IMG/VR virus record: IMGVR_UViG_3300043353_000062
Location: 1 to 42,094 of that record
Reading direction: 5' to 3' (one strand)
DNA from: a virus
Length of the DNA stretch: 42,094 bases
Shown here in pieces: positions 20,990 to 30,323 of this stretch (position 1 is the first letter of the stretch; each line of letters starts with the position of its first letter). The translations under genes were made by a program, and so were the position numbers. Under the pieces are notes generated by a model. It had not been told where the DNA came from. It did not search any database and worked only from the letters and a program-made list of their open reading frames with translations.

Positions 20990-22375
20990 ATGCAGTTATT
21001 GAAAGTACAAGAAAATGCATTGGCGTCGGCGAAAGGTCACCCGGGATTTGCCTACTACATGGAAATGGGTTTGGGGAAGACTCTTACCGCTTTGGCGGAG
21101 TTTGTCGCTTTGGTCGACAAAAGAGAAGTAACACGGTTGGTGGTAGTCTGTCCTAATTCGTTTAAGATGGGCTGGAAAGACGAAATCAATAAGCACGGAA
21201 TAAATGTGCACCCGTATGTCTACGAATCCGGGGCGGACTGCGCTAACGAATTTTTCCTTAAGATTGATTACCAACGACCCCCGGCGCTTATCGTCAACTA
21301 CGAGGCAATCCGAAAGGAAGCCACCCAACAATACATATCCAAATTTACCCTTGGACGTAACTGCATGATCGTCCTGGACGAATCGGTACAGATCAAGACG
21401 TACAACAGTCAACAGACCAAAGCCGCGCTGGCGATGGCCCCATGGTTCCACTATAAGCGCATTTTATCCGGGAAGCCGGTTACGCAGGGACCCCACGACC
21501 TCTGGGCACAAATGAGATTTATCGGCGCGAACGTTGGTAATTATTACCCCTTCAAAACCACGTTCTGTCGGATGGGCGGGTTCAAAGCCAAGAAAATAGT
21601 AGGGGCGCAGAACGAAGAATTGCTCGCCGCCAAGATTGATAAGTATATATTCCGAGCCTCCAAGGTGGATTGGACTGACCTGCCACCCAAGCTTTACACT
21701 TCGCGCCAGTATCAGCTTTCGCCTAAGCTGGCAGCGATGTACAAGTCTATGGAGGATGATTTCGTACTTTGGCTAGATGAAACCGAAAACGTAGCCGTGG
21801 ATGCTTTCATAACGAAATACATCAAGCTGGCCCAAATCCAATCCGGATTCATCATCAAGGAAGATGGCACCGTCGAGGAATTGGTGTCCCCGGAGAATAA
21901 CCCACGGTTCAATTTGGTGAAAGACATCCTGGAAGAAACCCCCGGCAAGGTGGTGATACCGTACATTCACAGGTATACTTCGCACTTGCTGCTGCGGAGC
22001 CTCGAAGAATACTACCCCGCGATGATTAAGGGCGGTATGTCGCCGGACGAAATCCAGCTAAACAAGGGTAGGTTCAACGACGACGCAGAGTGCCGAGTTA
22101 TCCTAGTGCAGACCCGCGCCGGGAAATACGGACACACTCTATTGGGCGGCGAAGATGTGCTGGATAAGTGCTCGACGATGGTGTTTGCCGAGAACAGCTA
22201 CTCGCTGGACGACAGAAGCCAAATCGAGGACCGAATCCACCGACACGGGCAAACGGCGGATAGTTGCTTATACATAGATGTTTGGGGTACCGACTTGGAT
22301 CGCCGCATCACGCAAGCGTTGCAGGCGAAAGAGAGCATAGTCCAAGCGGTGTTTCAATACTTCAAGAAAGATTAG
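20990..22375 (+). CDS. SF2/SNF2-type DNA helicase
   Basis: 461 aa; ATG at 20990 with AGGAAA upstream. MEMGLGKT (near 25) is Walker A and VLDES (near 128) is motif II. SGKPVTQGPHDLW follows, and QIEDRIHRHGQ (near 412) is motif VI. This is the compact SNF2/DEAD-like helicase common in phages, probably for replication or recombination. Its stop codon overlaps the stop of the opposite-strand gene at 22372. Confidence 0.88.
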   Translation: MQLLKVQENALASAKGHPGFAYYMEMGLGKTLTALAEFVALVDKREVTRLVVVCPNSFKMGWKDEINKHGINVHPYVYESGADCANEFFLKIDYQRPPALIVNYEAIRKEATQQYISKFTLGRNCMIVLDESVQIKTYNSQQTKAALAMAPWFHYKRILSGKPVTQGPHDLWAQMRFIGANVGNYYPFKTTFCRMGGFKAKKIVGAQNEELLAAKIDKYIFRASKVDWTDLPPKLYTSRQYQLSPKLAAMYKSMEDDFVLWLDETENVAVDAFITKYIKLAQIQSGFIIKEDGTVEELVSPENNPRFNLVKDILEETPGKVVIPYIHRYTSHLLLRSLEEYYPAMIKGGMSPDEIQLNKGRFNDDAECRVILVQTRAGKYGHTLLGGEDVLDKCSTMVFAENSYSLDDRSQIEDRIHRHGQTADSCLYIDVWGTDLDRRITQALQAKESIVQAVFQYFKKD

Positions 22376-22638
22376 AATTGTTGACTATATCGCAACATGG
22401 CTTGCCATTCAGCTGGGGACATAACGTTTGATCTGTTATACTGTCCTTCGGCGCTTAATCCTCCGCCTAAATCCATAGACCCACTGCCACTTACAAGTGC
22501 AGACCCTCCCCCTGAGGATATTTGTGGCAACGCTCCCTGATATCCTTGCGGCTGAGGTGTTTGCATATTGGCCATCAATCGCTTTAATATTTCGGGATCA
22601 ATCACATACGGGTTACTGTTTAAGGATAATCCTGCCAT
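22372..22638 (-). CDS. 88-aa virion-associated protein, end of the structural operon
   Basis: ATG at 22638. It begins MAGLSLNSNPYVIDPEILKR; the middle is Gly/Ser-rich (SSGGGSALVSGSGSMDLGGG). It is the last gene of the minus-strand structural run, 1 bp after the internal-protein gene at 22640. Probably a minor virion protein. Its TAA overlaps the TAG of the convergent helicase gene. Confidence 0.7.
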   Translation of the reverse strand: MAGLSLNSNPYVIDPEILKRLMANMQTPQPQGYQGALPQISSGGGSALVSGSGSMDLGGGLSAEGQYNRSNVMSPAEWQAMLRYSQQF

Positions 22639-22639
22639 G

Positions 22640-23728
22640 TTATTGCCCCAGATAATCTTCCATGCCGGTCATTCCGCCGTAGCCCAAAGCCTGTCCTAAA
22701 GCCCTAACTCGCTCATCCGACAATGGTCCCCGGAATGGTGTCTTCTTGTACACCAATTGGCGGAGCCTGTCCACGGCTTCTTGGGTTCCTTTGGCCGAAT
22801 CAACCGTAAGAGCCTTGCCGCCGCCCAATATACCAGCGGCAGTAGCAAGACTGGCCGTACTTGCTCCTCCACCAGCCACCAATCCACCGGCGAACAATTT
22901 GTTGTTCATGAATTGGCCGATGTTCTTGGACCAATCCGTCCCGGTATCGGGCACAGCAACATCGCGCATTCTATCCAGTTGGGTTTTGGTGAATGTACCC
23001 TTGTTCTTACCGGTCATCAAATCCTTGTAGCCACTGATTTGGGCTGCTTGCGTAGCTTCCGCGCTGGGCTTTAGCTGCGCTCTGGCTTCTACAACGTCGA
23101 CCAAATCCCTCACCGAAGGTGCCTTCCCCTTGGGGAGCGTAGTAATATTGCGAGCAGGTGCCGCGTCGTCGATTCCTTTGGCCCACCGGAGCGCGTTATC
23201 CCCCACCTTGCCAGCTGCTTGTGCGACGCCTTGACCGACCGCGCCTCCAACCGCGCCGCTCAGGATACCCGCTGGAACATCCTGGCCTTGAGTAGCCGCG
23301 TCAACGCCGCCATATGCGGCCTGCTCGCCCGCCGCCGTCCCCGCACCGATCAGCCCCCGGACCATAGGCCCGCCGCCGACCGCCGCGACGGCCCGTGGGG
23401 CGGCAGACGGCAGCGCCATGGCACCACCCGCCCGTGCGATGCCTGTAGCGACAGGTCCCATCCGGTCCGCGCCCGCAGCAGTTGTTGTGGCCGAATCCGC
23501 GCCGGTCGCAGCGTCAAAGCCTTTATCGAACAGCCCCGCTGTCATTCCGTGCACTATTTGATTGAGCGGGTCTTCCAAAAACATGCGAGCCTTGGACAGC
23601 GGCGGAGCTTTCTCTTGCGAGTCTTTGGCCCACTGTTGACGCACTTCCGTGTGCGCCGCCTCAGGATCGTCGGCATAAGACTTGTATTTGCTGCCATCGG
23701 GCATGGTTACTATGAATTCGCCCATCAT
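22640..23728 (-). CDS. Internal virion/ejection-type protein
   Basis: 362 aa; ATG at 23728 (AAGGATA upstream). The N-terminal 50 residues are a small domain (FIVTMPDGSKYKSYADDPE). A long Ala/Gly stretch with likely membrane-inserting helices (about 75-180 and 270-305) follows. Such proteins are packed in the capsid of podoviruses and form a channel for DNA entry. The assignment rests on composition and position. It overlaps the preceding gene as ATGA. Confidence 0.7.
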   Translation of the reverse strand: MMGEFIVTMPDGSKYKSYADDPEAAHTEVRQQWAKDSQEKAPPLSKARMFLEDPLNQIVHGMTAGLFDKGFDAATGADSATTTAAGADRMGPVATGIARAGGAMALPSAAPRAVAAVGGGPMVRGLIGAGTAAGEQAAYGGVDAATQGQDVPAGILSGAVGGAVGQGVAQAAGKVGDNALRWAKGIDDAAPARNITTLPKGKAPSVRDLVDVVEARAQLKPSAEATQAAQISGYKDLMTGKNKGTFTKTQLDRMRDVAVPDTGTDWSKNIGQFMNNKLFAGGLVAGGGASTASLATAAGILGGGKALTVDSAKGTQEAVDRLRQLVYKKTPFRGPLSDERVRALGQALGYGGMTGMEDYLGQ

Positions 23729-25305
23729 TGTATCCTTTCAACACCACGTCTTGTCGGAGTAGCTGACTTATATTCGTTAGATAGTTCGGCTACCCGTTTA
23801 TTTAGAGCTTCCTGGAATCTAGCAGCAGCGCCAGAAGGGTCTGTCTTGCCACCGAAATCATGGAGCGCTAACGTTTCCATACCCGCTTGGATTCGGATAA
23901 GATTCTTCTTCATACTTGCGGCATCGTTTCCGCCGACCGTCAACGGTGCAATAACACTTTGGAGCATTTTATCCTCAAAGTCCGAAACGCTACCCAAAGC
24001 ACCACCAGTAGGCGAAGCTGCCCGCATTTGGGCCAACGTTTGGATAGTTATGTTAGAACCGATGGTCTTCAACGCGCTATCAAATTTGGCGTGAGGTAGA
24101 CCACTTTGCAAGGCCGAAGGTAGACCTCGCAACGCATCCGACCCATACCCAACTACACCTTTAGTATCAACGTGCTCCATCGCGGTCTTGACAGCCTCAC
24201 CGATATTACTACTGGTGAATGCGTCGTGTACTCTGGCGGCTGCTTCCTTTTCGGCGGTGGCATCTGTCTTAATTTTCGCCGCAGCTGCCGCATCTGCTGC
24301 TGGTCCGCCTTCTATTTTATACTGCCTTGGTTTGCCGTCATCCCCAATTTTTACCGTATTATCGGGGTTACGCTCGTAAGCATAACCTTCGGCAGGCTTA
24401 TCAAATACCGCGCCGGATGGGCTAACATTGATTTGAGTAGCCCCCGGATGAACCATCTTGAGGAAGGCCATCTCGTCAATTTTGGGCTGGCCCTTGGCCT
24501 CCAACGAAGCGTTGAACTCATCGAATTGCCGCTTGGTATCGGTAGCCTTGAGGCCAATGCCCTTACCACCGATGGTTTCGCCGGTCCGTGAATTATGCAA
24601 TTCGGGTCCGTTCGGCCCATCCACCCATTGAGTCGGGTCTTCCTTTTCGCTGCCAATAGTGGCGATAATCCTACCGGGCTTGCCACTCTCAACCCTATCG
24701 TCAACCAAATGGGTCTGACCATTTGCATCGGTGACGTGGGCCAAGCTCCGGGTGGCAAGAGAATTCAACACTTCGTCGAGCTTACCGCTGGCTTCCAATG
24801 TTTGGATTTGGGCCGGGGTCATGTTGTATTGTTTCATCAACGCGGGCAATGCTTGTTGACGTATAAGTGCATTGCGTTGCGCGTCGGCTTGCTTCTGGAA
24901 ATTGATCATGTCGTTGGCAGACAAGGACATTCCACCGGAGCCGCCGCCTTGTCCGGAGGCGCTTATCAACGCCGCACGATTGGTGGGGCTATTCGACAGA
25001 CCCGCCGCAATAAGATTGAGGCCAGAATCCAACTGTTGCGCGTTGCGATTTCTATCCATCAGCGTAACGTACATGTTAGCCAAATCAGAAGGGGACTGAA
25101 GGGCCTTGGGCTGAGCAGCGGGCGGTATCGGATTGGTTACCGGTGTCGCTGCGCCTTGAGGCGCAGTCGGCTGCGGAGGCGTCGGAGCCGCCGCTTGCGG
25201 AGCCGGAGCCTGTGGAGGAACCGCACCTTGTGCATCCATAATCGCGGCGTTCGGATTCATTCCGCCCGTCAGTTTCCGGATGATATCCCCGATGTCAAAT
25301 TCCAT
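23725..25305 (-). CDS. Internal virion protein (large)
   Basis: 526 aa; ATG at 25305. The N-terminus is a Pro/Ala/Gln-rich linker (about 25-65), then a helical part. A central polar region precedes a helical C-terminal half with SVSDFEDKMLQS and KKNLIRIQAGMETL, features of podoviral internal/ejection proteins. It is probably part of the DNA-ejection machinery with the 362-aa protein. No enzyme motif is seen. Confidence 0.72.
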   Translation of the reverse strand: MEFDIGDIIRKLTGGMNPNAAIMDAQGAVPPQAPAPQAAAPTPPQPTAPQGAATPVTNPIPPAAQPKALQSPSDLANMYVTLMDRNRNAQQLDSGLNLIAAGLSNSPTNRAALISASGQGGGSGGMSLSANDMINFQKQADAQRNALIRQQALPALMKQYNMTPAQIQTLEASGKLDEVLNSLATRSLAHVTDANGQTHLVDDRVESGKPGRIIATIGSEKEDPTQWVDGPNGPELHNSRTGETIGGKGIGLKATDTKRQFDEFNASLEAKGQPKIDEMAFLKMVHPGATQINVSPSGAVFDKPAEGYAYERNPDNTVKIGDDGKPRQYKIEGGPAADAAAAAKIKTDATAEKEAAARVHDAFTSSNIGEAVKTAMEHVDTKGVVGYGSDALRGLPSALQSGLPHAKFDSALKTIGSNITIQTLAQMRAASPTGGALGSVSDFEDKMLQSVIAPLTVGGNDAASMKKNLIRIQAGMETLALHDFGGKTDPSGAAARFQEALNKRVAELSNEYKSATPTRRGVERIQ

Positions 25306-25308
25306 GGC

Positions 25309-25989
25309 TTATTGTCCTGTCAGAGTAAGCCCGCGCGGACGCTTGTTTTGCATCAAGGCTGCCATAAGCTGCCCAGCCATCGCGTTTGGCTGGTTGGGCT
25401 GTTCAACTGCCATCGTTGGGAACGGATTAGCAGCCGGAGCCTTGGGATGCAGACCCTTCGCAACATCGTCCAGCCCAGACATCAACTTCTCGTAACTTTT
25501 CCCCGCGTCGTACGCTTGGGATGCCTCAGGAGATTGCATTCCTACCGTCCCGGCCCAACCCGGCGCTGGTGTTGCAGCGGGCGTTGAAGTAAGCGAAATA
25601 CCCGGAGGGGCATTAGGAACAGGGTCAGTTCCCTCCACCGGGAAGGGTCTCGATACCGGTGGAGGGGCTGCCCCCGCAACAGCTGGGCTGGGGGCTGTTA
25701 CTGCTGCAGGAGGGGTGATCGGTTGAGCACCACTTCGCCACGCATCCACCGCCGCTTTCGACGGCATGCGAGTAGGCGGAGCACCCGGGTCAGTTGCCGG
25801 TCCCCCCGGAGCGGTAACAATATCGGTGCGAGCAGGCGGAGGGGTGGTAGCAATTGGCACTGTCGGAACCGGTGTTGGTGCATCAAGGCTTCGAATAGTC
25901 GCCGGGTCCGGTATAGGTGTAACAGGAGTACCAGTTAGGGTAATGCCTCTGGTCGCCCTGATTCTCGCTGCAAATTCTTCGGGTGTCAT
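25309..25989 (-). CDS. Proline-rich virion protein
   Basis: 226 aa; ATG at 25989. It is rich in Pro, Thr and Ala over residues 20-145, likely unfolded. The short ends are similar to each other: RGITLTG near residue 14 and RGLTLTG at the end. Overlaps with its neighbours (ATGA) place it in the internal-protein operon. The function is unknown. Confidence 0.7.
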   Translation of the reverse strand: MTPEEFAARIRATRGITLTGTPVTPIPDPATIRSLDAPTPVPTVPIATTPPPARTDIVTAPGGPATDPGAPPTRMPSKAAVDAWRSGAQPITPPAAVTAPSPAVAGAAPPPVSRPFPVEGTDPVPNAPPGISLTSTPAATPAPGWAGTVGMQSPEASQAYDAGKSYEKLMSGLDDVAKGLHPKAPAANPFPTMAVEQPNQPNAMAGQLMAALMQNKRPRGLTLTGQ

Positions 25990-27089
25990 GACAACACCTC
26001 CATTAGGTTGTTGATGTCGATAGTCTTATACCGGCCCACCTTCTTGATGGCTTTGGGGTACTTCTTCTCGATGTCTTGCGCCATCGGCCCAACCACCTTC
26101 GGGTAGGTTTTCGGATCATCCTTGTACCGATAAGAGTACAGCGGAATTTCACCGTCGGTAAGTTTGGTGATGTCGGTCTTAGTGTTTCGATCCGACATGG
26201 CCAACAGACCCAACAGACCAGAACCACCAGCCCCTGCTGTTGCCCCAGTTCCGATTAGTCCGGGCAATGCTTTCAATCCACCCAACCCAACGGTAGCCCA
26301 ATCCACCGGGGTATCCGTGGAGGAAGTGCCGGTACCCGTTGTGGTCTTGCCGTAAGGCGACATGCCCAAAGCGGCCAGCCGCATATTGAGCTGTTCGGTG
26401 GGATAGTTTTGGGCCTCAGCAAACTTACCCATCGCCGCATCGATAACTTTCTGGCGCGCAGCAGTATCCTGTTGACCAGCGGCCAATAGCGAAGTGGCGT
26501 CAGTAATACGCGAACCCTGTTGCCCGCTTGCCGTGCTAAGCAATCCTTGTGCAGCACCGGTCTGACGAGCTTTCTCCGCCTGAGCCAAAGCAGCGGCACT
26601 GTCGAAGCCAGTCTGCCGGATGGTGGCACTAAGATCACCGATATTCTTGACACCTTCGGCCTGCGCAACACCTTGCTGGACACCCATTCGAGTGCCACCA
26701 AACACATTGTTTTGGCTGGCCTTGCCAGCGATGTCATTCAGTTGTTGCGTAAGTGACGTGTTGGCGTTACCAATGGCCCGCTGCTCAACTTCATTGGTGT
26801 ACGGGTTCAAATACTTGCTGATATCCAAATCGCCAGCCGACGACTTGAACAAATTAGCTGCATCGCTATACATCGGGTTTTCTGCCCCGGCACCCGCCGT
26901 CAGCATCCCGTAACCTTGGGTGGTCATATCCGAAGGACCAGCGACACGATCTCCTTCGTACTGCTGCAACGGTCTACCAGACACGTCCTTCGCCATCTGG
27001 TAGTTTTCCTGCGAGGCTTGGTCCACCCAAGCAGGAAGCTCTACCTTTTGCTGCTGCGAAGTATTGGTAGTTGAAGTTGTGCCGCCCAT
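25986..27089 (-). CDS. Virion protein with C-terminal S74 peptidase/chaperone domain
   Basis: 367 aa from the ATG at 27089 (AAGGA upstream); a longer frame lacks a ribosome site. The body is helical and Gln/Ala/Gly-rich, with Gly-rich hydrophobic stretches before the C-terminus. The end has SDRNTKTDI, YSYRYKDD and GPMAQDIEKKYP, the S74 intramolecular chaperone that trimerises and then cuts itself off; its Ser-x4-Lys dyad (S and K of SDRNTK) is present. S74 domains are usual on tail spikes and fibres, so its place among ejection-type genes is notable. Confidence 0.8.
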   Translation of the reverse strand: MGGTTSTTNTSQQQKVELPAWVDQASQENYQMAKDVSGRPLQQYEGDRVAGPSDMTTQGYGMLTAGAGAENPMYSDAANLFKSSAGDLDISKYLNPYTNEVEQRAIGNANTSLTQQLNDIAGKASQNNVFGGTRMGVQQGVAQAEGVKNIGDLSATIRQTGFDSAAALAQAEKARQTGAAQGLLSTASGQQGSRITDATSLLAAGQQDTAARQKVIDAAMGKFAEAQNYPTEQLNMRLAALGMSPYGKTTTGTGTSSTDTPVDWATVGLGGLKALPGLIGTGATAGAGGSGLLGLLAMSDRNTKTDITKLTDGEIPLYSYRYKDDPKTYPKVVGPMAQDIEKKYPKAIKKVGRYKTIDINNLMEVLS

Positions 27090-27090
27090 G

Positions 27091-27447
27091 TCAAATATCC
27101 TTCGAGTAGAGTGTGCCAACCTTTTTCCAATTGGGAAGGCGATATTTCCACCAACCGTCACCGCCAATGGCTGTGATAGTGTCAGCACCAATGCTTTTAG
27201 CCCAAATTGTAATTTTTTCTTCCAACTTTGATGCTTCTTTGATATTTCCAACCGTGTATAATAAATTTACTGATCTTTTGCGCGGCCAGTCATGTATTTG
27301 GGTAATTACCCACGTATCACCTTCCGCATGACTTTGCATTCTACCATCTTTTAAATATTCAAATATATCTTCTATTGAAAACAAATTGCCACCCAAAGCG
27401 ATTGCCTTGTTCATCTTGGCCACCATTTTTGGGTCCGGTATAATCAT
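27091..27447 (-). CDS. GNAT-like phage protein
   Basis: 118 aa; ATG at 27447. MQSHAEGDTWVITQI, then RSVNLLYTVGN and a C-terminal AITAIGGDGWW-type strand and RLPNWKKVGTLYSK resemble the acetyltransferase-like fold of small podoviral proteins found beside internal virion genes (T7 gp13-like). It lacks an obvious acetyl-CoA P-loop, so it may be structural. The assignment is by pattern only. Confidence 0.6.
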   Translation of the reverse strand: MIIPDPKMVAKMNKAIALGGNLFSIEDIFEYLKDGRMQSHAEGDTWVITQIHDWPRKRSVNLLYTVGNIKEASKLEEKITIWAKSIGADTITAIGGDGWWKYRLPNWKKVGTLYSKDI

Positions 27448-27662
27448 ACGGCCCTAATGTTTGTGCTTGGCGCTCCAGTCGACAACACCCCTGTGTCGCT
27501 GACTGTTACTTCAAATGGTTTCAACGAAGGCGAAAGGAGTAGGAGGGACTTGTTGGCAGTGATCTTGCTCAACACTGACTTGTCCTTCCTGTCCAACTCC
27601 AGCAGGAGTTGCTTCAAGAATTTCTCCAATTCTTTATCTTCTAGTGGCGGAACCTTCATCAT
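27444..27662 (-). CDS. 72-aa protein of unknown function
   Basis: ATG ATG at 27662. It is Leu/Lys-rich in the first half (KELEKFLKQLLLELDRKD), with a beta-like second half. Both ends overlap neighbours as ATGA, so it belongs to the tail/internal-protein operon. The function is unknown. Confidence 0.7.
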   Translation of the reverse strand: MMKVPPLEDKELEKFLKQLLLELDRKDKSVLSKITANKSLLLLSPSLKPFEVTVSDTGVLSTGAPSTNIRAV

Positions 27663-29176
27663 TTCTTTTTACCTCGCGGCTTCATATCGAAAATGATAGG
27701 GCCAACTGTGCTCCAGTTGACGTTCTTCACCATTTCGATACGAAGTCTAATGTCACGCGCTGTTTCCCGGATATCGACCCAACCTGTCTTACTATCCACC
27801 GTGCGCTTTTGAGAATATGTCTGCGAAGCATATTCGGTACGATCATTGTTCTTGGCGATCGAAAATGCCAAAGCAGTTCTATCCCCCATAATATCGGGAA
27901 GCAACTTGGATAAGGTGGTCCAATTTTCGCCGTCGTTGGAGTTCAGCGTCTGGGACTCCAAATAAGGCATAAACGCAGCACCGGGATAAACATACCCAGT
28001 CTCGTGCTTCCATACTTTATACCCGTCGCACATAAGCGGAGTGCGATCGTTGCCATACGTAATACCACAAGTACGACTTAGATACCCCGGCATCCATATG
28101 TTGGATCGGAAATCCAACGCGATGTAACGGCTGGTCTGCAACCCCAAGCTGATGTCCACCCAGAACCACCATATTTCGCCGCGATTGGTAATGCTGACGA
28201 TGTGCGATTCTCGGATGGTTCGGGCGAAATCCATCCTTTGAGACACGGAATCCCAAATAGGGCATGGAATAATATCGGCAGTGGTGCCATTCCACAGCCA
28301 GAATCCTTCAACAGATACCCAAAGGATACCCTCTGGAATCGACACCACCGAAGCCGCGCTCATCGGGATAGGAACTTTCCCGACCGGGCGGATGCGGTAC
28401 ACGTAAGGCAGACCGACATAATCCAATGTATGGGTCATCGCCGGAGTAAAAGCCAACACCCCGGCACTGGACAGTTTCACTGCCACGATGGGCGACAACG
28501 GGTCAACTGTATAAGCGCCCGCTGTGTTGGTGATGCTGGCAAAATTCCAATCCGTGATGTTTTCTTGGCTGCACCACCCGATATCGCCGAATTGACCACC
28601 CATACCGAACAACATGACGTGTCGTTCGGGGGTAATCGCGAACTGCCTGTTTGCTACCGGAGCGCCCGTTACGACCACCAGCTTCACGCTTGGCGTCGAG
28701 GGCTGCCATTGATATAGCTTGCCCTCGTAGCTCCACATTACCAACAGACTTTCGCCCCAGTTGTCTACCGACCATGCGAGGGAGAACTTCTGTAGGGTGG
28801 ATATCGCGCCCGGAACATCTACACCGTAGTTGCCGGTGCTGTAGTTAAGCTCACCATAACCGGCAGTATCACCGGATGGTGCAGGAATGCCCGCTGCGGG
28901 CGTAATATCGGTTAGGGCACCGCCCGATTCTACGTAGCAATGCTGTTCACAAACGTAAGCGGTCCAAACGATCCCATTTAGAGCCACCCAACGATGCATC
29001 GCTCTGACGCGGGAAGCGAAAGGCATACCTATAAGGGGGGTCTCTTCCCACCCGCCAACCGGCTTGAGCGTAACTCCGTCATCCCAACGCACAAGGTTGG
29101 TATCCCGCCAGTTTCTTATTTTGGCGGCTCGTGATAGGAGGGTAGTTACACCCGCTGGGAAATTAACAGATTGCAT
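27659..29176 (-). CDS. Beta-propeller tail/DNA-stabilisation protein
   Basis: 505 aa; ATG at 29176. Repeated beta blocks with Trp and Gly (WSYEGKLYQWQP, EGILWVSVEGFWLWNG, GEIWWFWVD) fit the propeller of podoviral packaged-DNA stabilisation proteins such as P22 gp10. The N-terminal stretch with RNWRDTNLVRWDDG is typical of that family. It would close the portal/adaptor after packaging. Confidence 0.78.
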   Translation of the reverse strand: MQSVNFPAGVTTLLSRAAKIRNWRDTNLVRWDDGVTLKPVGGWEETPLIGMPFASRVRAMHRWVALNGIVWTAYVCEQHCYVESGGALTDITPAAGIPAPSGDTAGYGELNYSTGNYGVDVPGAISTLQKFSLAWSVDNWGESLLVMWSYEGKLYQWQPSTPSVKLVVVTGAPVANRQFAITPERHVMLFGMGGQFGDIGWCSQENITDWNFASITNTAGAYTVDPLSPIVAVKLSSAGVLAFTPAMTHTLDYVGLPYVYRIRPVGKVPIPMSAASVVSIPEGILWVSVEGFWLWNGTTADIIPCPIWDSVSQRMDFARTIRESHIVSITNRGEIWWFWVDISLGLQTSRYIALDFRSNIWMPGYLSRTCGITYGNDRTPLMCDGYKVWKHETGYVYPGAAFMPYLESQTLNSNDGENWTTLSKLLPDIMGDRTALAFSIAKNNDRTEYASQTYSQKRTVDSKTGWVDIRETARDIRLRIEMVKNVNWSTVGPIIFDMKPRGKKK

Positions 29177-29177
29177 G

Positions 29178-30137
29178 TTATCCCAACTTTATCTGTGCGT
29201 TGAGAACAATCGTGGGCTGCGCATTGGGGTGCCAGGAATTGCCCAATGAACCACCAACATCGGTATTACCACTCCAACTAAAGTTATGGGTAATAGTTTG
29301 GTTTTCAATACCCGTAGTTGTAGTACCATAAGTTGTTGCGGTGTGCGAATCAAACCAACGAACTCCGGGATTATAATCATACGGGTAGGTATAGTTGTGA
29401 TTGTGATTCTGGTTTTGGCCACCGGTTGTAGCACTGCCCGAATAACCATGCGGATGCTGCGCCATTTGGGCAGCTGTTAGGTAATGATAATCCAAACCGC
29501 CAGCATTGCCAAGCGCATTACCATTAAATGTGGTTATCAATCTATTTGTACCACCGTCAACGTGCGCCACAACACGTCCGCGAATATCGGGAAGTATAAT
29601 AGTCGTAGCATCGCTGCCCCACATCCCAACCGGTATTCTTAACGATAACCCTGGATTAGCCGCGCGCAATACACCTTGTCCGTTGCACAGCGCCCAACCG
29701 AAATCTGCAGTCGCTCCGGGGGTGTAACCCACAGTTCCAGGGGGAACACCTAAATATTGGAAATTTCCGTCCGGACGCATAATACACGGGTTGCCATTAG
29801 CGTCGATGTACACGGTCGCGACACCGGCAGGGGGTGTTGCTGGCGGAGCGCGATAAGGCTGGCTAATTGCCAATATGTTAGCGGCACCGGTTTGACGATT
29901 TATAATGATTGGGTCGTCAATCCGCAGCCCATCGTTACCGTATCGCGTGATTACAAACGGACCGGTTGTGCTGGCCGCTACTTCGTCACCCATCGTGATG
30001 TGCCATTGGATGGTATTGTACACCATCTTGCCATCAACGATGTCCCAATTGCCGTTGGTCTTGGTGCCCCAAGTATTGTTGGACGCACCGACTTCCGGCT
30101 TGGTGAAGCCCAACTTGGGGGTTACTGTATCGGCCAT
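29178..30137 (-). CDS. Tail fibre protein with tail-collar domain
   Basis: 319 aa; ATG at 30137. N-terminal KLGFTKPEVGASNNTWG is a virion-attachment block shared with the 512-aa fibre at 31977-33515. The C-terminal half has FGWALCNGQG, LPDIRGRVVAHVDGG and a His/Asn-rich stretch (NQNHNHNY), the phage tail-collar domain. It likely contributes to host binding. Confidence 0.83.
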   Translation of the reverse strand: MADTVTPKLGFTKPEVGASNNTWGTKTNGNWDIVDGKMVYNTIQWHITMGDEVAASTTGPFVITRYGNDGLRIDDPIIINRQTGAANILAISQPYRAPPATPPAGVATVYIDANGNPCIMRPDGNFQYLGVPPGTVGYTPGATADFGWALCNGQGVLRAANPGLSLRIPVGMWGSDATTIILPDIRGRVVAHVDGGTNRLITTFNGNALGNAGGLDYHYLTAAQMAQHPHGYSGSATTGGQNQNHNHNYTYPYDYNPGVRWFDSHTATTYGTTTTGIENQTITHNFSWSGNTDVGGSLGNSWHPNAQPTIVLNAQIKLG

Positions 30138-30146
30138 GTTGTTTCC

Positions 30147-30323
30147 TTACTTGATACAGCGTTCTAGTATTTTATCACGACGTTCGACGGCGTTGCTTAC
30201 TTCGTGCAGCGTGAACGTAAACCCGCACAGCACCACGACATTGATAACCAGAAGCGCCAGCACGAACGGCGTCGCCTTCATCGTGTCGATGACTTGCTTG
30301 GCGACGTCTGCGGTGACGTTCAT
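30147..30323 (-). CDS. 58-aa single-span membrane protein, holin candidate
   Basis: ATG at 30323, stop at 30149. There is one hydrophobic span (PFVLALLVINVVVLCGF, about 19-35) with charged ends; the C-terminal RRDKILERCIK is basic. Small membrane proteins of this pattern often occur by tail-fibre genes of alphaproteobacterial phages and have been called holin-like. Its topology (one span) would be a class III-type holin. There is no endolysin beside it. Confidence 0.55.
   Translation of the reverse strand: MNVTADVAKQVIDTMKATPFVLALLVINVVVLCGFTFTLHEVSNAVERRDKILERCIK

Noticed and set aside
23219-25587. Long plus-strand frames (291 and 330 aa) opposite the internal-protein genes
   Set aside because: They are antisense shadows: Arg/Cys-rich products and no ribosome sites, within a tightly overlapping minus-strand operon.
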